Assembly (NCBI GenBank): GCA_963803735.1
Contig: CAWDNV010000010.1
Span: 310,001 to 374,000, forward strand
Source: Palsa-189 sp963803735
Lineage (GTDB): Bacteria; Acidobacteriota; Terriglobia; Acidiferrales; UBA7541
Reading direction: 5' to 3'
Length of the DNA stretch: 64,000 nucleotides
Below the pieces are notes generated by a model. That model did not search any database and had not been told where the DNA came from. It worked only from the letters and a program-made list of their open reading frames with translations. Positions 41,841 to 49,642 of the stretch are shown one piece after another. Every line of letters begins with the position of its first letter. Positions within the stretch are counted from its first letter, which is position 1. The translations under genes and the position numbers were made by a program.

Positions 41841-42030
41841 TTGTCATTCTGAGCGAAGTGTCCGCTACGTTTTTCTGGTCGGACTACCAGTTGTCATTCT
41901 GAGCGGAGTGGCCGCTCACTTTTTCTTCGGACCGCTTTTCGGTCCGAGCGGCCACGCAGTCGAAGAATCCCTCCGTAGGTTTTTCTTTTGACGGCGGGAG
42001 AGATCCTTCGCTTGCGCTCAGGATGACGGC
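41841..42030. repeat. Tandem family A repeats
   Basis: Three pieces in a row: a truncated unit (41841-41890), a complete unit (41891-41976) with GTGGCCGCTC/GAGCGGCCAC arms and a CGGACC/GGTCCG inner stem, and an inverted end (GAGAGATCCTTCGCTTGCGC then TCAGGATGACGG). They lie between convergent genes. Confidence 0.75.
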
Positions 42031-42048
42031 GTATTCAGCAGGCTGCGC

Positions 42049-43413
42049 CTAGCGCTGGTCTGTGTTGGGCGCCTGGCGAGATTTGATGTTGCGAATCTCT
42101 TCCATGCGCGCACGTAAACGCTGCTCGAGCCCTTCGTCGGTCGGGCGATAATACTGCCGTCCTGCGAGACTCGGCGGCAGGCAGTCCATATCCGCGACCT
42201 TTTCTTCCACGTCGTGCGCGTACTCGTAGCCGCGGCCATAGCCTTGGTTTTTCATGAGTGGAGTAACGGCGTTGCGCAAATGCAGCGGGACAGGTTCCGA
42301 CGAGGTCTTCTGTAGATCTTGCTGCACTTCTCCGTAGCCGGTATAAAGCGCGTTCGATTTGGGAGCGAGCGCCAGATACACAGCGGCTTGCGCCAGCGCC
42401 AGATTGCCTTCCGGCACGCCTACAAAATCTGCGGCCTGCATTGCAGCAACTGCAATTCCCAGCGCCGCGGGATCGGCAAGCCCGATATCTTCGCTGGCCA
42501 TGCGCACCAGGCGCCGCGCGACATACAGCGGATCTTCACCCGATTCGAGCATGCGTGCGAGCCAGTAAAGCGCAGCGTCCGCATCGGAATTGCGCACGGA
42601 CTTGTGCAGCGCCGAGATCAGGTTGTAGTGCTCTTCGCCGGATTTGTCGTAGAGCAGGAATTTGCGCTGCAGCGCAGTGGAAAGCAGTTCCTCATTAAGC
42701 CCGCGTACGCCGTCGGCGCCGGGCGTGGCGGCGCGCACCAGAGCTTCGAGCGTGTTGTACGCGGCGCGAGCATCGCCATTGGCAAACGTGGCGATGCGTT
42801 CGAGGACACCTTCGCTGGCCTCGATCTTTTCCGCGCCATAACCGCGTTCCTTATCCGAGAGCGCGCGGCGCAGCAGGCCGACAATTTCTCGATTCGTCAG
42901 CGCCTGCAAAGTGTAGACGCGAGTGCGCGAGAGCAGCGGCGCGATCACCTCAAACGAAGGATTCTCCGTAGTCGCGCCGATGAAAGTGATGTTTCCCGCC
43001 TCGACATGGGGAAGAAAAGCGTCTTGCTGCGCCTTGTTGAATCGATGCACTTCGTCGACAAACACGATGGTGCGCCGGCCGGTGCGCCGCGTGTGCTCCG
43101 CAGCAACCATCACGTCTTTAATCTCGCGAATGCCGCTCATTACAGCGCTGAAGGAGACAAATTCGGCATGCGTGCGCCGCGCGATCAATCGCGCGAGGGT
43201 GGTCTTGCCGCAGCCGGGAGGTCCCCAGAGGATCATCGAACCGAGGTCGTCGGTTTCGATGGCCGTGCGCAGCGGCTTTCCCGGGCCGAGCAGCGCCTGC
43301 TGGCCCGTAAATTCCTCGAGCGCTCGCGGACGCATCCGCTCGGCGAGCGGCGCGCTGGCCGCTGCGACTTCGGCTTCCACCTTGGCGAAAAGGCTCATGC
43401 CGGTTTTGCTCAT
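42049..43413 (-). CDS. rarA: Replication-associated recombination protein A (RarA/MgsA)
   Basis: A 454-residue AAA+ ATPase of the RarA/WRNIP1 family that acts at stalled replication forks. Motifs: N-terminal LAERMRPRALEEFTGQQ (about 22-38), Walker A LWGPPGCGKTTLARL (about 62-76), Walker B IVFVDEVHRFNK (about 115-126), sensor FIGATTENPSF, then the RarA-specific C-terminal region (LHKSVRNSDADAALYWLARML, ARRLVRMASEDIGLADP and the terminal GYGRGYEYAHD). No neighbouring replication genes. Confidence 0.96.
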   Translation of the reverse strand: MSKTGMSLFAKVEAEVAAASAPLAERMRPRALEEFTGQQALLGPGKPLRTAIETDDLGSMILWGPPGCGKTTLARLIARRTHAEFVSFSAVMSGIREIKDVMVAAEHTRRTGRRTIVFVDEVHRFNKAQQDAFLPHVEAGNITFIGATTENPSFEVIAPLLSRTRVYTLQALTNREIVGLLRRALSDKERGYGAEKIEASEGVLERIATFANGDARAAYNTLEALVRAATPGADGVRGLNEELLSTALQRKFLLYDKSGEEHYNLISALHKSVRNSDADAALYWLARMLESGEDPLYVARRLVRMASEDIGLADPAALGIAVAAMQAADFVGVPEGNLALAQAAVYLALAPKSNALYTGYGEVQQDLQKTSSEPVPLHLRNAVTPLMKNQGYGRGYEYAHDVEEKVADMDCLPPSLAGRQYYRPTDEGLEQRLRARMEEIRNIKSRQAPNTDQR

Positions 43414-43461
43414 GGGGTCTCTATTACATTAAGGATAACCGTTCCGCGGCGAATCCGCTCG

Positions 43462-43529
43462 GTGTGGCACAGGCACTCCTGCCTGTGCGCGTCAACCGGA
43501 AATGCACAGCCAAGAGTGGCTGTGCCACC
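43462..43529. repeat. Paired hairpin repeat, family C (GTGGCACAG type)
   Basis: Two hairpins: GGCACAGGCACTCCTGCCTGTGC at about 43465-43488 and GCACAGCCAAGAGTGGCTGTGCC at 43504-43526. The outer GTGTGGCAC and GTGCCACC ends also pair, so the unit can fold as a cloverleaf-like element, similar to REP/BIME-type elements. Seen once in this window. Confidence 0.6.
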
Positions 43530-43532
43530 TAA

Positions 43533-43553
43533 GGCTCCGCTATCAGCGGAGCC
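43533..43553 (-). terminator. Hairpin overlapping the methyltransferase stop codon
   Basis: GGCTCCGC-TGATA-GCGGAGCC (minus strand) is an 8-bp stem whose loop contains the TGA stop of the RNA methyltransferase gene. No long T-run follows, so termination would be weak or Rho-assisted. Confidence 0.45.
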
Positions 43554-44496
43554 CGCGCTGGCGGGCAGCTTCATATAAAAGGATGCTGCCGGCGACGCCC
43601 GCGTTCAGCGATTCGGCGGGCAAATCTTCCTGTTGCGCCGCATTGAGATGCAGCGCACGAGCCGCTTGCGGAATGCGCACGATCGCATCCGCCGAGCGCA
43701 CGAGGTCCGCGGGCAAGCCCGCGCCTTCGTTCCCGATCAGCAGGGCAGCGGGCCCGCGCCAATCGATTTCCCACGGCGCCATTGGCTTCTTGTCCGTTTC
43801 GTCCGCAGCACCATCCGAAAGTTCATCCGGACACGCTGCGTAGACGCGCACCCCCGCGACTCGCAGTTGCGCGAGCAGCACGGGCGCGGAGATTCCTCGC
43901 AGAACGGGCAGGCGCAAAGCGGCGCCGGCCGAGGCGCGCAGCGCCTTTGGCGCAAAAGGATTGGAGGTTCCGATGCCGCTCGCGGCACATGCCGCTATGC
44001 CAGTCGCGCCGAGGGCCTCGGCGGTGCGCACGAGCGTACCCACGTTCCCGGGATCCTGCACACCGGCAAGAACAAGAATCAGCGGATCGCCGCCGATGAG
44101 ATCGTCGAAAACCGCGACGCGCGGGCGCACCAGCGCAGCCATGCCTTGCGGAGTTTCGGTTCCGCTGGCGGAAACGAAAAGGCGATCGGTGGTGCGCAGC
44201 AGGCGCGCTTCGGGAGGAATCCAGGGCGCGAGGCGCGAGATGTGCTTCGCGCCAGTCTCGCTGAAAAGAACCGCGACGATCTCGACACCCGAGCGCAGCG
44301 CCGTCTCTACCAGCCGCGCGCCCTCGACGCCGGCGATTTCACCTTCGGTCTGACCGGACTCGCCGCGATGCCCAGCGGCATCGCCAGCGAGGGCTGCGCG
44401 AAAGCGCTTCAGCCAACGGTTTTCACGGCTCTCGATGGATTCGGAAAGGCGTGGCTGAGCCGCGCGGCCGGGACGAATTTCGGCCATGCGCTTCAT
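43543..44496 (-). CDS. TrmH/SpoU-family RNA 2'-O-methyltransferase
   Basis: A 317-residue SPOUT-class methyltransferase. The N-terminal substrate-binding domain (about 20-115) is followed by the SpoU catalytic domain: VLAGVQDPGNVGTLVRTAEALG (motif 1), ALLIGNEGAGLP (motif 2) and ESLNAGVAGSILLYEAARQ (motif 3) that form the trefoil knot binding SAM. Between IPQAA and the ESLN motif there is a short extra piece (RALHLNAAQQEDLP) compared with typical members. Probably methylates a ribose in tRNA or rRNA. Confidence 0.9.
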   Translation of the reverse strand: MKRMAEIRPGRAAQPRLSESIESRENRWLKRFRAALAGDAAGHRGESGQTEGEIAGVEGARLVETALRSGVEIVAVLFSETGAKHISRLAPWIPPEARLLRTTDRLFVSASGTETPQGMAALVRPRVAVFDDLIGGDPLILVLAGVQDPGNVGTLVRTAEALGATGIAACAASGIGTSNPFAPKALRASAGAALRLPVLRGISAPVLLAQLRVAGVRVYAACPDELSDGAADETDKKPMAPWEIDWRGPAALLIGNEGAGLPADLVRSADAIVRIPQAARALHLNAAQQEDLPAESLNAGVAGSILLYEAARQRGLR

Positions 44497-44661
44497 GCAG
44501 CGAGCGTAGCAAACGCATATGCAGCGGTAAAGCCGTCGATCCGATCAGGATCGGCGTCCGTCCAGCGTGAAAAGGCTACCCACAGGATGCGCTTTTCGGG
44601 CTAAGAAAGTCGAACTGGAGCGAGGGACCTCTCTGTTCTGCGACAGAAGCAAAAATACCAG

Positions 44662-45264
44662 CTACGAAAACAGGCGGGAGCGCAATCCGGTCAAGGCCAA
44701 ATGCCCGGCGGGAGAATCGGCGATTCCTTTAAGACCAAAAATCAGAGCGATGAGCAGGCAGTGGAGTTCGGCGCGCACGGCCTTAGACGAAAACTCATTC
44801 CAGAAGACGATGCGCTGGAGTCCGTTGATACGGGGGAACCAGCGCGGCACTTCGCGCAAATAGCGTTCGTACGGCCCGCCGTAAAGTTCCTTTAGCCAGC
44901 CTTCTTCATAGCGGACAACTGCCGAATACACAGCGAAGCACCACAGCAACATGAAGGGAGCGAGCCAGGGAAGTCTTGCGAAGCAGGTTGCGCTCGCGCA
45001 GATGAGCGAATTGCCGATGTAAAGCGGATTGCGCACCAGCTGATAAGGCCCAGCGACGGTGAATTCGAGCGGCACCTTCAGCCGGTGATGAATATAGGAC
45101 TGCGCCCAGATGCGCAGTGCCATGCCGGCAAATAGCAGGGCAAGCCCCGCGCCCCAGGTGAGCGCGGGGTTGCTGACTTCGCCGCGCCTCCAGAAGAGCA
45201 CCAAAAGCAACGGCGCGTGCGCGAGTACGCCGCGATTCCGGAAAATCCATTTCCCAGATGCCAT
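44662..45264 (-). CDS. Isoprenylcysteine carboxyl methyltransferase-like membrane protein
   Basis: A 200-residue integral membrane protein of the ICMT/PEMT family. Hydrophobic helices occur at about 12-25, 37-52, 88-110 and near 170-190. The SAM-binding signature of this family is readable as GPYQLVRNPLYIGNSLI, with the downstream YEEGWLKELYGGPYERYLREVPRWFP. In bacteria these enzymes methylate unknown lipids or isoprenoid substrates. It is followed in the minus direction by the SpoU methyltransferase. Confidence 0.9.
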   Translation of the reverse strand: MASGKWIFRNRGVLAHAPLLLVLFWRRGEVSNPALTWGAGLALLFAGMALRIWAQSYIHHRLKVPLEFTVAGPYQLVRNPLYIGNSLICASATCFARLPWLAPFMLLWCFAVYSAVVRYEEGWLKELYGGPYERYLREVPRWFPRINGLQRIVFWNEFSSKAVRAELHCLLIALIFGLKGIADSPAGHLALTGLRSRLFS

Positions 45265-45409
45265 GAGCTCAGTTTAATTCAGGGCAGTGAACATACGAAG
45301 CGGAAAAGCGCGGAATCGTTTCCATCAATCTCGCGTGTTGCCGGTGGAAGTTGTCACAGAGAAGAGGGGCCCAAATCCTTTTGACCGAGCCCCCTGCTTG
45401 CGCGAGGTT

Positions 45410-47059
45410 CTAGGCGGCGGTGCTTGCGGCCGCCTCGTCTCTGTACTCGGGTTTGTAGACCTGCTGCCGAATGAACGACACCATGTCCGTCGGGCGAGAT
45501 ACCCGGGCCAAGCCAGAGTCGAAGACGAGCTTGGCGACGCGCGCGGCTGTTTGGATTTCGGTTTCGAGGATGTTTGATTGCAGCGGGTAAAGGAGGCCCT
45601 GCTTCAGCAGATCGGGCGGCACCTGATCTGCCACCGCTTGCCCGGCCTCGATGAACATCTCGTCCGTCACCCGCTTCGCTTGCGTGGCGAAGATCGCCAT
45701 GCCGATCGCCGGGAATATGTAGAAGTTGTTCGCTTGCCCCGGCAGAAATGTCTGGCCGTTGTAGTGCACCGGCTCGAACTGCACGCCGGCGGCGTAAATC
45801 GCCTTGCCCTTCGACCACGTGTAAGCCTGTTCGGGCGTGCATTCGGCATGCTCGGTCGGATTTGACAGCGCAAGGATTACCGGGCGCTCGTTGATTCTCG
45901 CCATCGCCTCGATCACTTTTTGATTGAACGCGCCGCCAATCGTGCTGACACCGATGATCGTGGTTGGCTTGATGCTCTCGATCGCAGCGACAAAATCTCG
46001 AGTTGGCGGATGCTTGTGAGCGTAGGGCTTCTGGAAGTCGAGCAAGTCCGTGCGGGATGACTCGAGCAAACCGTTGACGTCGAACATGTAGACGCGGGAC
46101 TGCGCGTCTTTGAGGCTCATGCCCTGCGCAACGAGCGCGGAACAGAGCAGGTCGGCAAGGCCGATACCGGCAGAGCCGGCGCCTAGGAACAGGTACTTTT
46201 CGTCTTTCAGTTTTGTGCCTTTGATCTTGGTGGCGTTGATCATCCCCGCAAGAGTGATCCCCGCCGTGCCTTGCACATCGTCGTTGTAGACGCAGTACTT
46301 GTCGCGGTAGCGGTGGAGCAGGTGCACGGCGTCAGCACCCGTCCAATCTTCGAAGTGGATACAACACTTCGGGAATACTTCCTGCACTGCTTCGACAAAC
46401 TCGTCGACGAAAGAATAGAGATCCGCGGTGGCGGGGCGCGGCTTGCGCATTCCCAGATACAAAGGATCGTGCAGGTATTGCTCGTTGTTGGTACCGGCGT
46501 CGAGATACATTGGAAGCAAGTACTGAGGAGGCACTCCGGCACAGGCTGTGTAGAGCTCCAGCTTGCCGATGGGGATGCCCGCGCCATTTGCACCCAGGTC
46601 ACCCAGGCCGAGAATCCGGCCGCCGTCCGTGACGCAGATAAACCGGACATCGTTCTGCGGCCAGTTTTTCAGAATTTCCTTCACCCTGCCGCGCCGCGTC
46701 ATCGAGAGATACATGCCACGCGGCTGGCGGTAGATGTGGCCGAACTTCAAGCATGCCTCGCCGATAGTCGGGTCGTACACAATCGGCAGAAATCGCGCCG
46801 GATCCGACATAACGGTTGCGTAGAAGAGCGTTTCGTTGTGGTCGAGCAGATTGTTGAGATAGATATTGCGCTCCAGATCCGTATCTTTCTTGCCGAGCTG
46901 CATCATCACGCGTTGCAACTGCAGTTCCTCGCTCTCTGTCACATCGGGCAAGAGTCCAACAAGGCCGAGCGCCTGCTTTTCGGCCTCGCTGAAGGCGGTC
47001 GACTTGTTGAGCGATGGATCGTGGAGCAATTCGATTCCGTGCTTGGCGGTGCCTGTCAT
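45410..47059 (-). CDS. maeA: NAD-dependent malic enzyme
   Basis: A 549-residue enzyme that decarboxylates malate to pyruvate with NAD+. The malic-enzyme N-domain contains YDPTIGEACLKFGHIYRQP, FICVTDGGRILGLGDLGANGAGIPIGK (the catalytic region) and CIHFEDWTGADAVHLLHRYR with the metal site. NDDVQGTAG starts the NAD domain, whose glycine motif FLGAGSAGIG is near residue 285. The length matches the E. coli SfcA group. It shares a strand and short gap with the fumarase gene upstream, together forming a C4-acid cluster. Confidence 0.97.
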   Translation of the reverse strand: MTGTAKHGIELLHDPSLNKSTAFSEAEKQALGLVGLLPDVTESEELQLQRVMMQLGKKDTDLERNIYLNNLLDHNETLFYATVMSDPARFLPIVYDPTIGEACLKFGHIYRQPRGMYLSMTRRGRVKEILKNWPQNDVRFICVTDGGRILGLGDLGANGAGIPIGKLELYTACAGVPPQYLLPMYLDAGTNNEQYLHDPLYLGMRKPRPATADLYSFVDEFVEAVQEVFPKCCIHFEDWTGADAVHLLHRYRDKYCVYNDDVQGTAGITLAGMINATKIKGTKLKDEKYLFLGAGSAGIGLADLLCSALVAQGMSLKDAQSRVYMFDVNGLLESSRTDLLDFQKPYAHKHPPTRDFVAAIESIKPTTIIGVSTIGGAFNQKVIEAMARINERPVILALSNPTEHAECTPEQAYTWSKGKAIYAAGVQFEPVHYNGQTFLPGQANNFYIFPAIGMAIFATQAKRVTDEMFIEAGQAVADQVPPDLLKQGLLYPLQSNILETEIQTAARVAKLVFDSGLARVSRPTDMVSFIRQQVYKPEYRDEAAASTAA

Positions 47060-47124
47060 CTTATTAATTACCTCTCTTTCGTTTTCTTTTTTTACGTCAG
47101 GGTCTGGGATTCTCGACCGAACGA

Positions 47125-47574
47125 TCAGGCGGCAGCGGTTGCCACGTAGGGTTTGACCATCTTCTTCGGGTCGACAACGCGATCGAATTCGGCTTCCGTC
47201 ACGAAGCCGAGCTTCAGCGCGGCAGCCTTGAGCGTCAGGTCATTGTCCATGGCGTAGTGCGCGATCTTCGAAGCCTTGTCGTAACCAATGACCGGGGAGA
47301 GCGCCGTAACCAGCATCAGCGAACGCTCAACGTATTCGTTGATCTTCTTCAAGTTGGGCTTCGTTCCTTCGACCAGAAACTTGCGGAAGTTTGTGCAGCC
47401 GTCGGTCATGATCGTGATCGAGTGCGTGACGTTGAAGATGATCAGCGGCTTGTAGACGTTCATCTCGAGGTAGCCACCGGCGCCACCCAAGCCCGTCGCT
47501 ACGTCATTGGCCATCACTTGGACGGCGATCATGGTGAGGGCTTCGGCCTGGGTCGGGTTTACCTTGCCCGGCAT
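47125..47574 (-). CDS. fumC: Fumarate hydratase class II, C-terminal piece (frameshifted)
   Basis: The 149-residue continuation of the fumarase that starts at 48535. It begins exactly at the family motif MPGKVNPTQAEALTMIAVQVM, followed by the C-terminal helical region (EMNVYKPLIIFNVTH, RSLMLVTALSPVIGYDKASKIAH) and the small terminal domain. In an intact gene it would follow ELNIPENEPGSSI. It is fused in frame by removing one G from the CCGGG run at about 47598-47602. As an independent gene it would be inactive, because the catalytic Ser loop is here but most substrate residues are in the other piece. Confidence 0.85.
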   Translation of the reverse strand: MPGKVNPTQAEALTMIAVQVMANDVATGLGGAGGYLEMNVYKPLIIFNVTHSITIMTDGCTNFRKFLVEGTKPNLKKINEYVERSLMLVTALSPVIGYDKASKIAHYAMDNDLTLKAAALKLGFVTEAEFDRVVDPKKMVKPYVATAAA

Positions 47575-47590
47575 GATCGAGGAGCCCGGT

Positions 47591-48535
47591 TCATTTTCCG
47601 GGAATATTCAATTCGGCAAAGCCCGCTCGCGGGCCGCAAGACATAAGCCGGATGTCGTTGGCAATCTTATAGAGCGACACGGCCAGCGTACGCAGCGTAC
47701 CGGAGAGCTGTACCTGAGCGTCGTGAGCGCCCTGTACCGTAAATTTATTCGGCGCGGTGACAAACGGCAGGTTTGTGAGCTTCGCAATTTCGGCCGCTAC
47801 GGCTTCAGCGAATCCGGGCGCTGAATTGATGCCGGTGCCCACCGCTGTTCCACCGAGCGCAAGACGATATACACCTTTCAGCGCGTCTTCGATCCGATCG
47901 AGATCGTCCGTGAGCACGCCATCATAGCCCGACCACTCTTGCCCAAGAGTGAGCGGCGTGGCGTCTTGCATGTGCGTGCGGCCGATCTTGACGATATCGT
48001 CCCACTCCTTGGCTTTCGCGCCGATCGCATCGCGCAGCTGCTTCACCGCAGGGATAAGCCGCTGCTTTACATTCACAGCGGCCGCGATATTCATGGCCGA
48101 CGGAAAGGAATCGTTCGATGACTGAGACATGTTGACGTGGTCGTTGGGGTGCACGGGCGTCTTGCTCCCCAGGGGTGTGCCGGCGATCTGGCAGCATCGG
48201 TTGGAGATTACTTCGTTTACGTTCATGTTGAACTGCGTGCCGCTGCCAGTCATCCAGACATGCAACGGGAACATGTCGTGATGCTGACCGGCGAGGATCT
48301 CGTCGCAAACGTGAACAATCAAATCGCGGCGTTTCTGATCGAGCCGCTTGCCGGCATAGTTGGAATTGGCGGCGGCTTTCTTCAGAATGGCGTAGGCAGT
48401 GATCATTTCGCGGGGGATCAGGTCCTTCCCGATGCTGAAGTGTTCGAGCGAGCGTTGGGTTTGTGCTCCCCAGAGTTTGTCGGCAGGAACATCCACTTCG
48501 CCGAGGCTATCGGTTTCCTTGCGAATTTCTGGCAT
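47591..48535 (-). CDS. fumC: Fumarate hydratase class II, N-terminal piece (frameshifted)
   Basis: A 314-residue N-terminal part of class II fumarase (fumarate to malate, TCA cycle). Motifs: LGEVDVPADKLWGAQTQRSLEHF, GSGTQFNMNVNEVISNR, SQSSNDSFPSAMNIAA, GRTHMQDATPLTLGQEWSGY and GGTAVGTGIN. The frame then ends prematurely after LMSCGPRAGFAELNIPGK, where the family continues ENEPGSSIMPGKVNP. The continuation is in another frame just downstream (47125-47574). A one-base insertion in a G run explains the split; it may be a sequencing error or a true lesion. Confidence 0.85.
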   Translation of the reverse strand: MPEIRKETDSLGEVDVPADKLWGAQTQRSLEHFSIGKDLIPREMITAYAILKKAAANSNYAGKRLDQKRRDLIVHVCDEILAGQHHDMFPLHVWMTGSGTQFNMNVNEVISNRCCQIAGTPLGSKTPVHPNDHVNMSQSSNDSFPSAMNIAAAVNVKQRLIPAVKQLRDAIGAKAKEWDDIVKIGRTHMQDATPLTLGQEWSGYDGVLTDDLDRIEDALKGVYRLALGGTAVGTGINSAPGFAEAVAAEIAKLTNLPFVTAPNKFTVQGAHDAQVQLSGTLRTLAVSLYKIANDIRLMSCGPRAGFAELNIPGK

Positions 48536-48829
48536 GTCCTTTTCCTTTCGGGGGCGGTTGGGACCTCAGGCTTGTATATCCTGTGCTTCTCTTTTCCTAT
48601 CCACACAAGTCCGTAGAATCGTCATCGCATGCAGGTGGCTCGCATGTTGAAAAGCGACGGCAAGCCGGACGCATGAGGTTCTTAGATGAAAGGCGAGCGC
48701 GTTATGCTGCGGGCAATATGCGTTGCGGAAAAATTACGCTGTGGAAACTACCCTGCGGGCAGGCCGCGGACGAGTTGCGCTGCGTTTCGGCGCAGTGTCT
48801 TCAGATTTAAAGGAGCCGTTCGGTTATGC

Positions 48830-49069
48830 CTAGGCGCTCATGCGAGCGGCGGACAACTTCATATACTCGTCGCGGCACTGCAGCGAGCACAGATGGATCG
48901 AGCCCAGTTCCATCACGCGGCGGTCGTCCCAATGATCGAGCAGGCGGATGGACCGCTGCACGGATCTGGGAGTTTCCGTCTCCAGGTCATAGCCTAGGAT
49001 CCACTCGATCGTGGCGGGGAGCTTTTCCGGTTTTACAGCGCCACAATTGTCACAGGTAATCTTAACCAT
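48830..49069 (-). CDS. Small putative zinc-binding protein
   Basis: A 79-residue protein. An N-terminal CDNCG (C-x2-C, about 6-9) and a C-terminal CSLQC (C-x3-C, about 61-65) could form one zinc site, as in treble-clef or zinc-ribbon domains. The middle reads as a charged beta/helix segment (SIRLLDHWDDRRVMELGSIH). AAGGAG precedes the ATG. No named family is recognised. Confidence 0.75.
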   Translation of the reverse strand: MVKITCDNCGAVKPEKLPATIEWILGYDLETETPRSVQRSIRLLDHWDDRRVMELGSIHLCSLQCRDEYMKLSAARMSA

Positions 49070-49134
49070 GCCGGGTCTCCTTGAGGGCTATCTCATGAGA
49101 TGCGAGATCGGGTGGGACCGGCAAATCGAAAAAA

Positions 49135-49539
49135 CTAATGCGCCGTGAGCAGGCGCTTCAGTGCGGGGATCAACTCGGTTCCCGCGCAGGATTTGCAGAT
49201 AAATCCGTGCGCGCCCAGCAGCCGGACGGCTGCCTCGGCCTCGGGTGTGCAATCCTGCACAGTCAGGAACAGGATCTTGGTCGCCGGAGCGATACGGCGT
49301 ATCTCGAAGGCGGCCGCGATGCCATTCATCACTGGCATGTTGATGTCCAGCAGAACCAGTTCCGGAGCCAGCGCCTTTACTTTATCGACGGCCTGTTGGC
49401 CGTCTTCGGCTTCGCCGCAGATGGAGAGGGCATTGGCGTTCAAAAGCTGGCGCACGGTACCGCGCGCGAAGTTATGATCGTCGACGAGCAGGATTCCCGG
49501 CGTAAGGCACCCGTTGAGTTTGCGTACCTGAAGGCTAAC
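49135..49539 (-). CDS. Response-regulator receiver protein with unclear start
   Basis: A single receiver domain: GILLVDDHNFARGTVRQLLN, LVLLDINMPVMNG with phospho-acceptor Asp, FLTVQD and CKSCAG near the Lys position. Homology extends upstream to a stop at 49540, but no ATG, GTG or TTG lies in frame before the GTG at 49455, which is downstream of the essential Asp pair. Either a CTG start is used or a small indel separates the start (for example an out-of-frame GTG near 49509) from the frame. No output domain. Similar to the receiver at 52600. Confidence 0.75.
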   Translation of the reverse strand, partial: VSLQVRKLNGCLTPGILLVDDHNFARGTVRQLLNANALSICGEAEDGQQAVDKVKALAPELVLLDINMPVMNGIAAAFEIRRIAPATKILFLTVQDCTPEAEAAVRLLGAHGFICKSCAGTELIPALKRLLTAH

Positions 49540-49642
49540 TCAAGCTATCGTGCTATCCGCAGGAGTTCAGTTCCATACAGGGATAACTGTAGCGATGTTC
49601 AAAAGTGAATAGCGCGCATGCGAGAACGACACTGAGGAATTT

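Noticed and set aside
25768..42030. CRISPR array made of the dispersed TCATTCTGAGC repeats
   Set aside because: Spacing is irregular, units are hairpins of 70-120 bases separated by genes, and no Cas genes are present.
46271..47149. Long open frame antisense to the malic enzyme gene
   Set aside because: Coding signal and family motifs are all on the other strand; no domain recognised in this frame.
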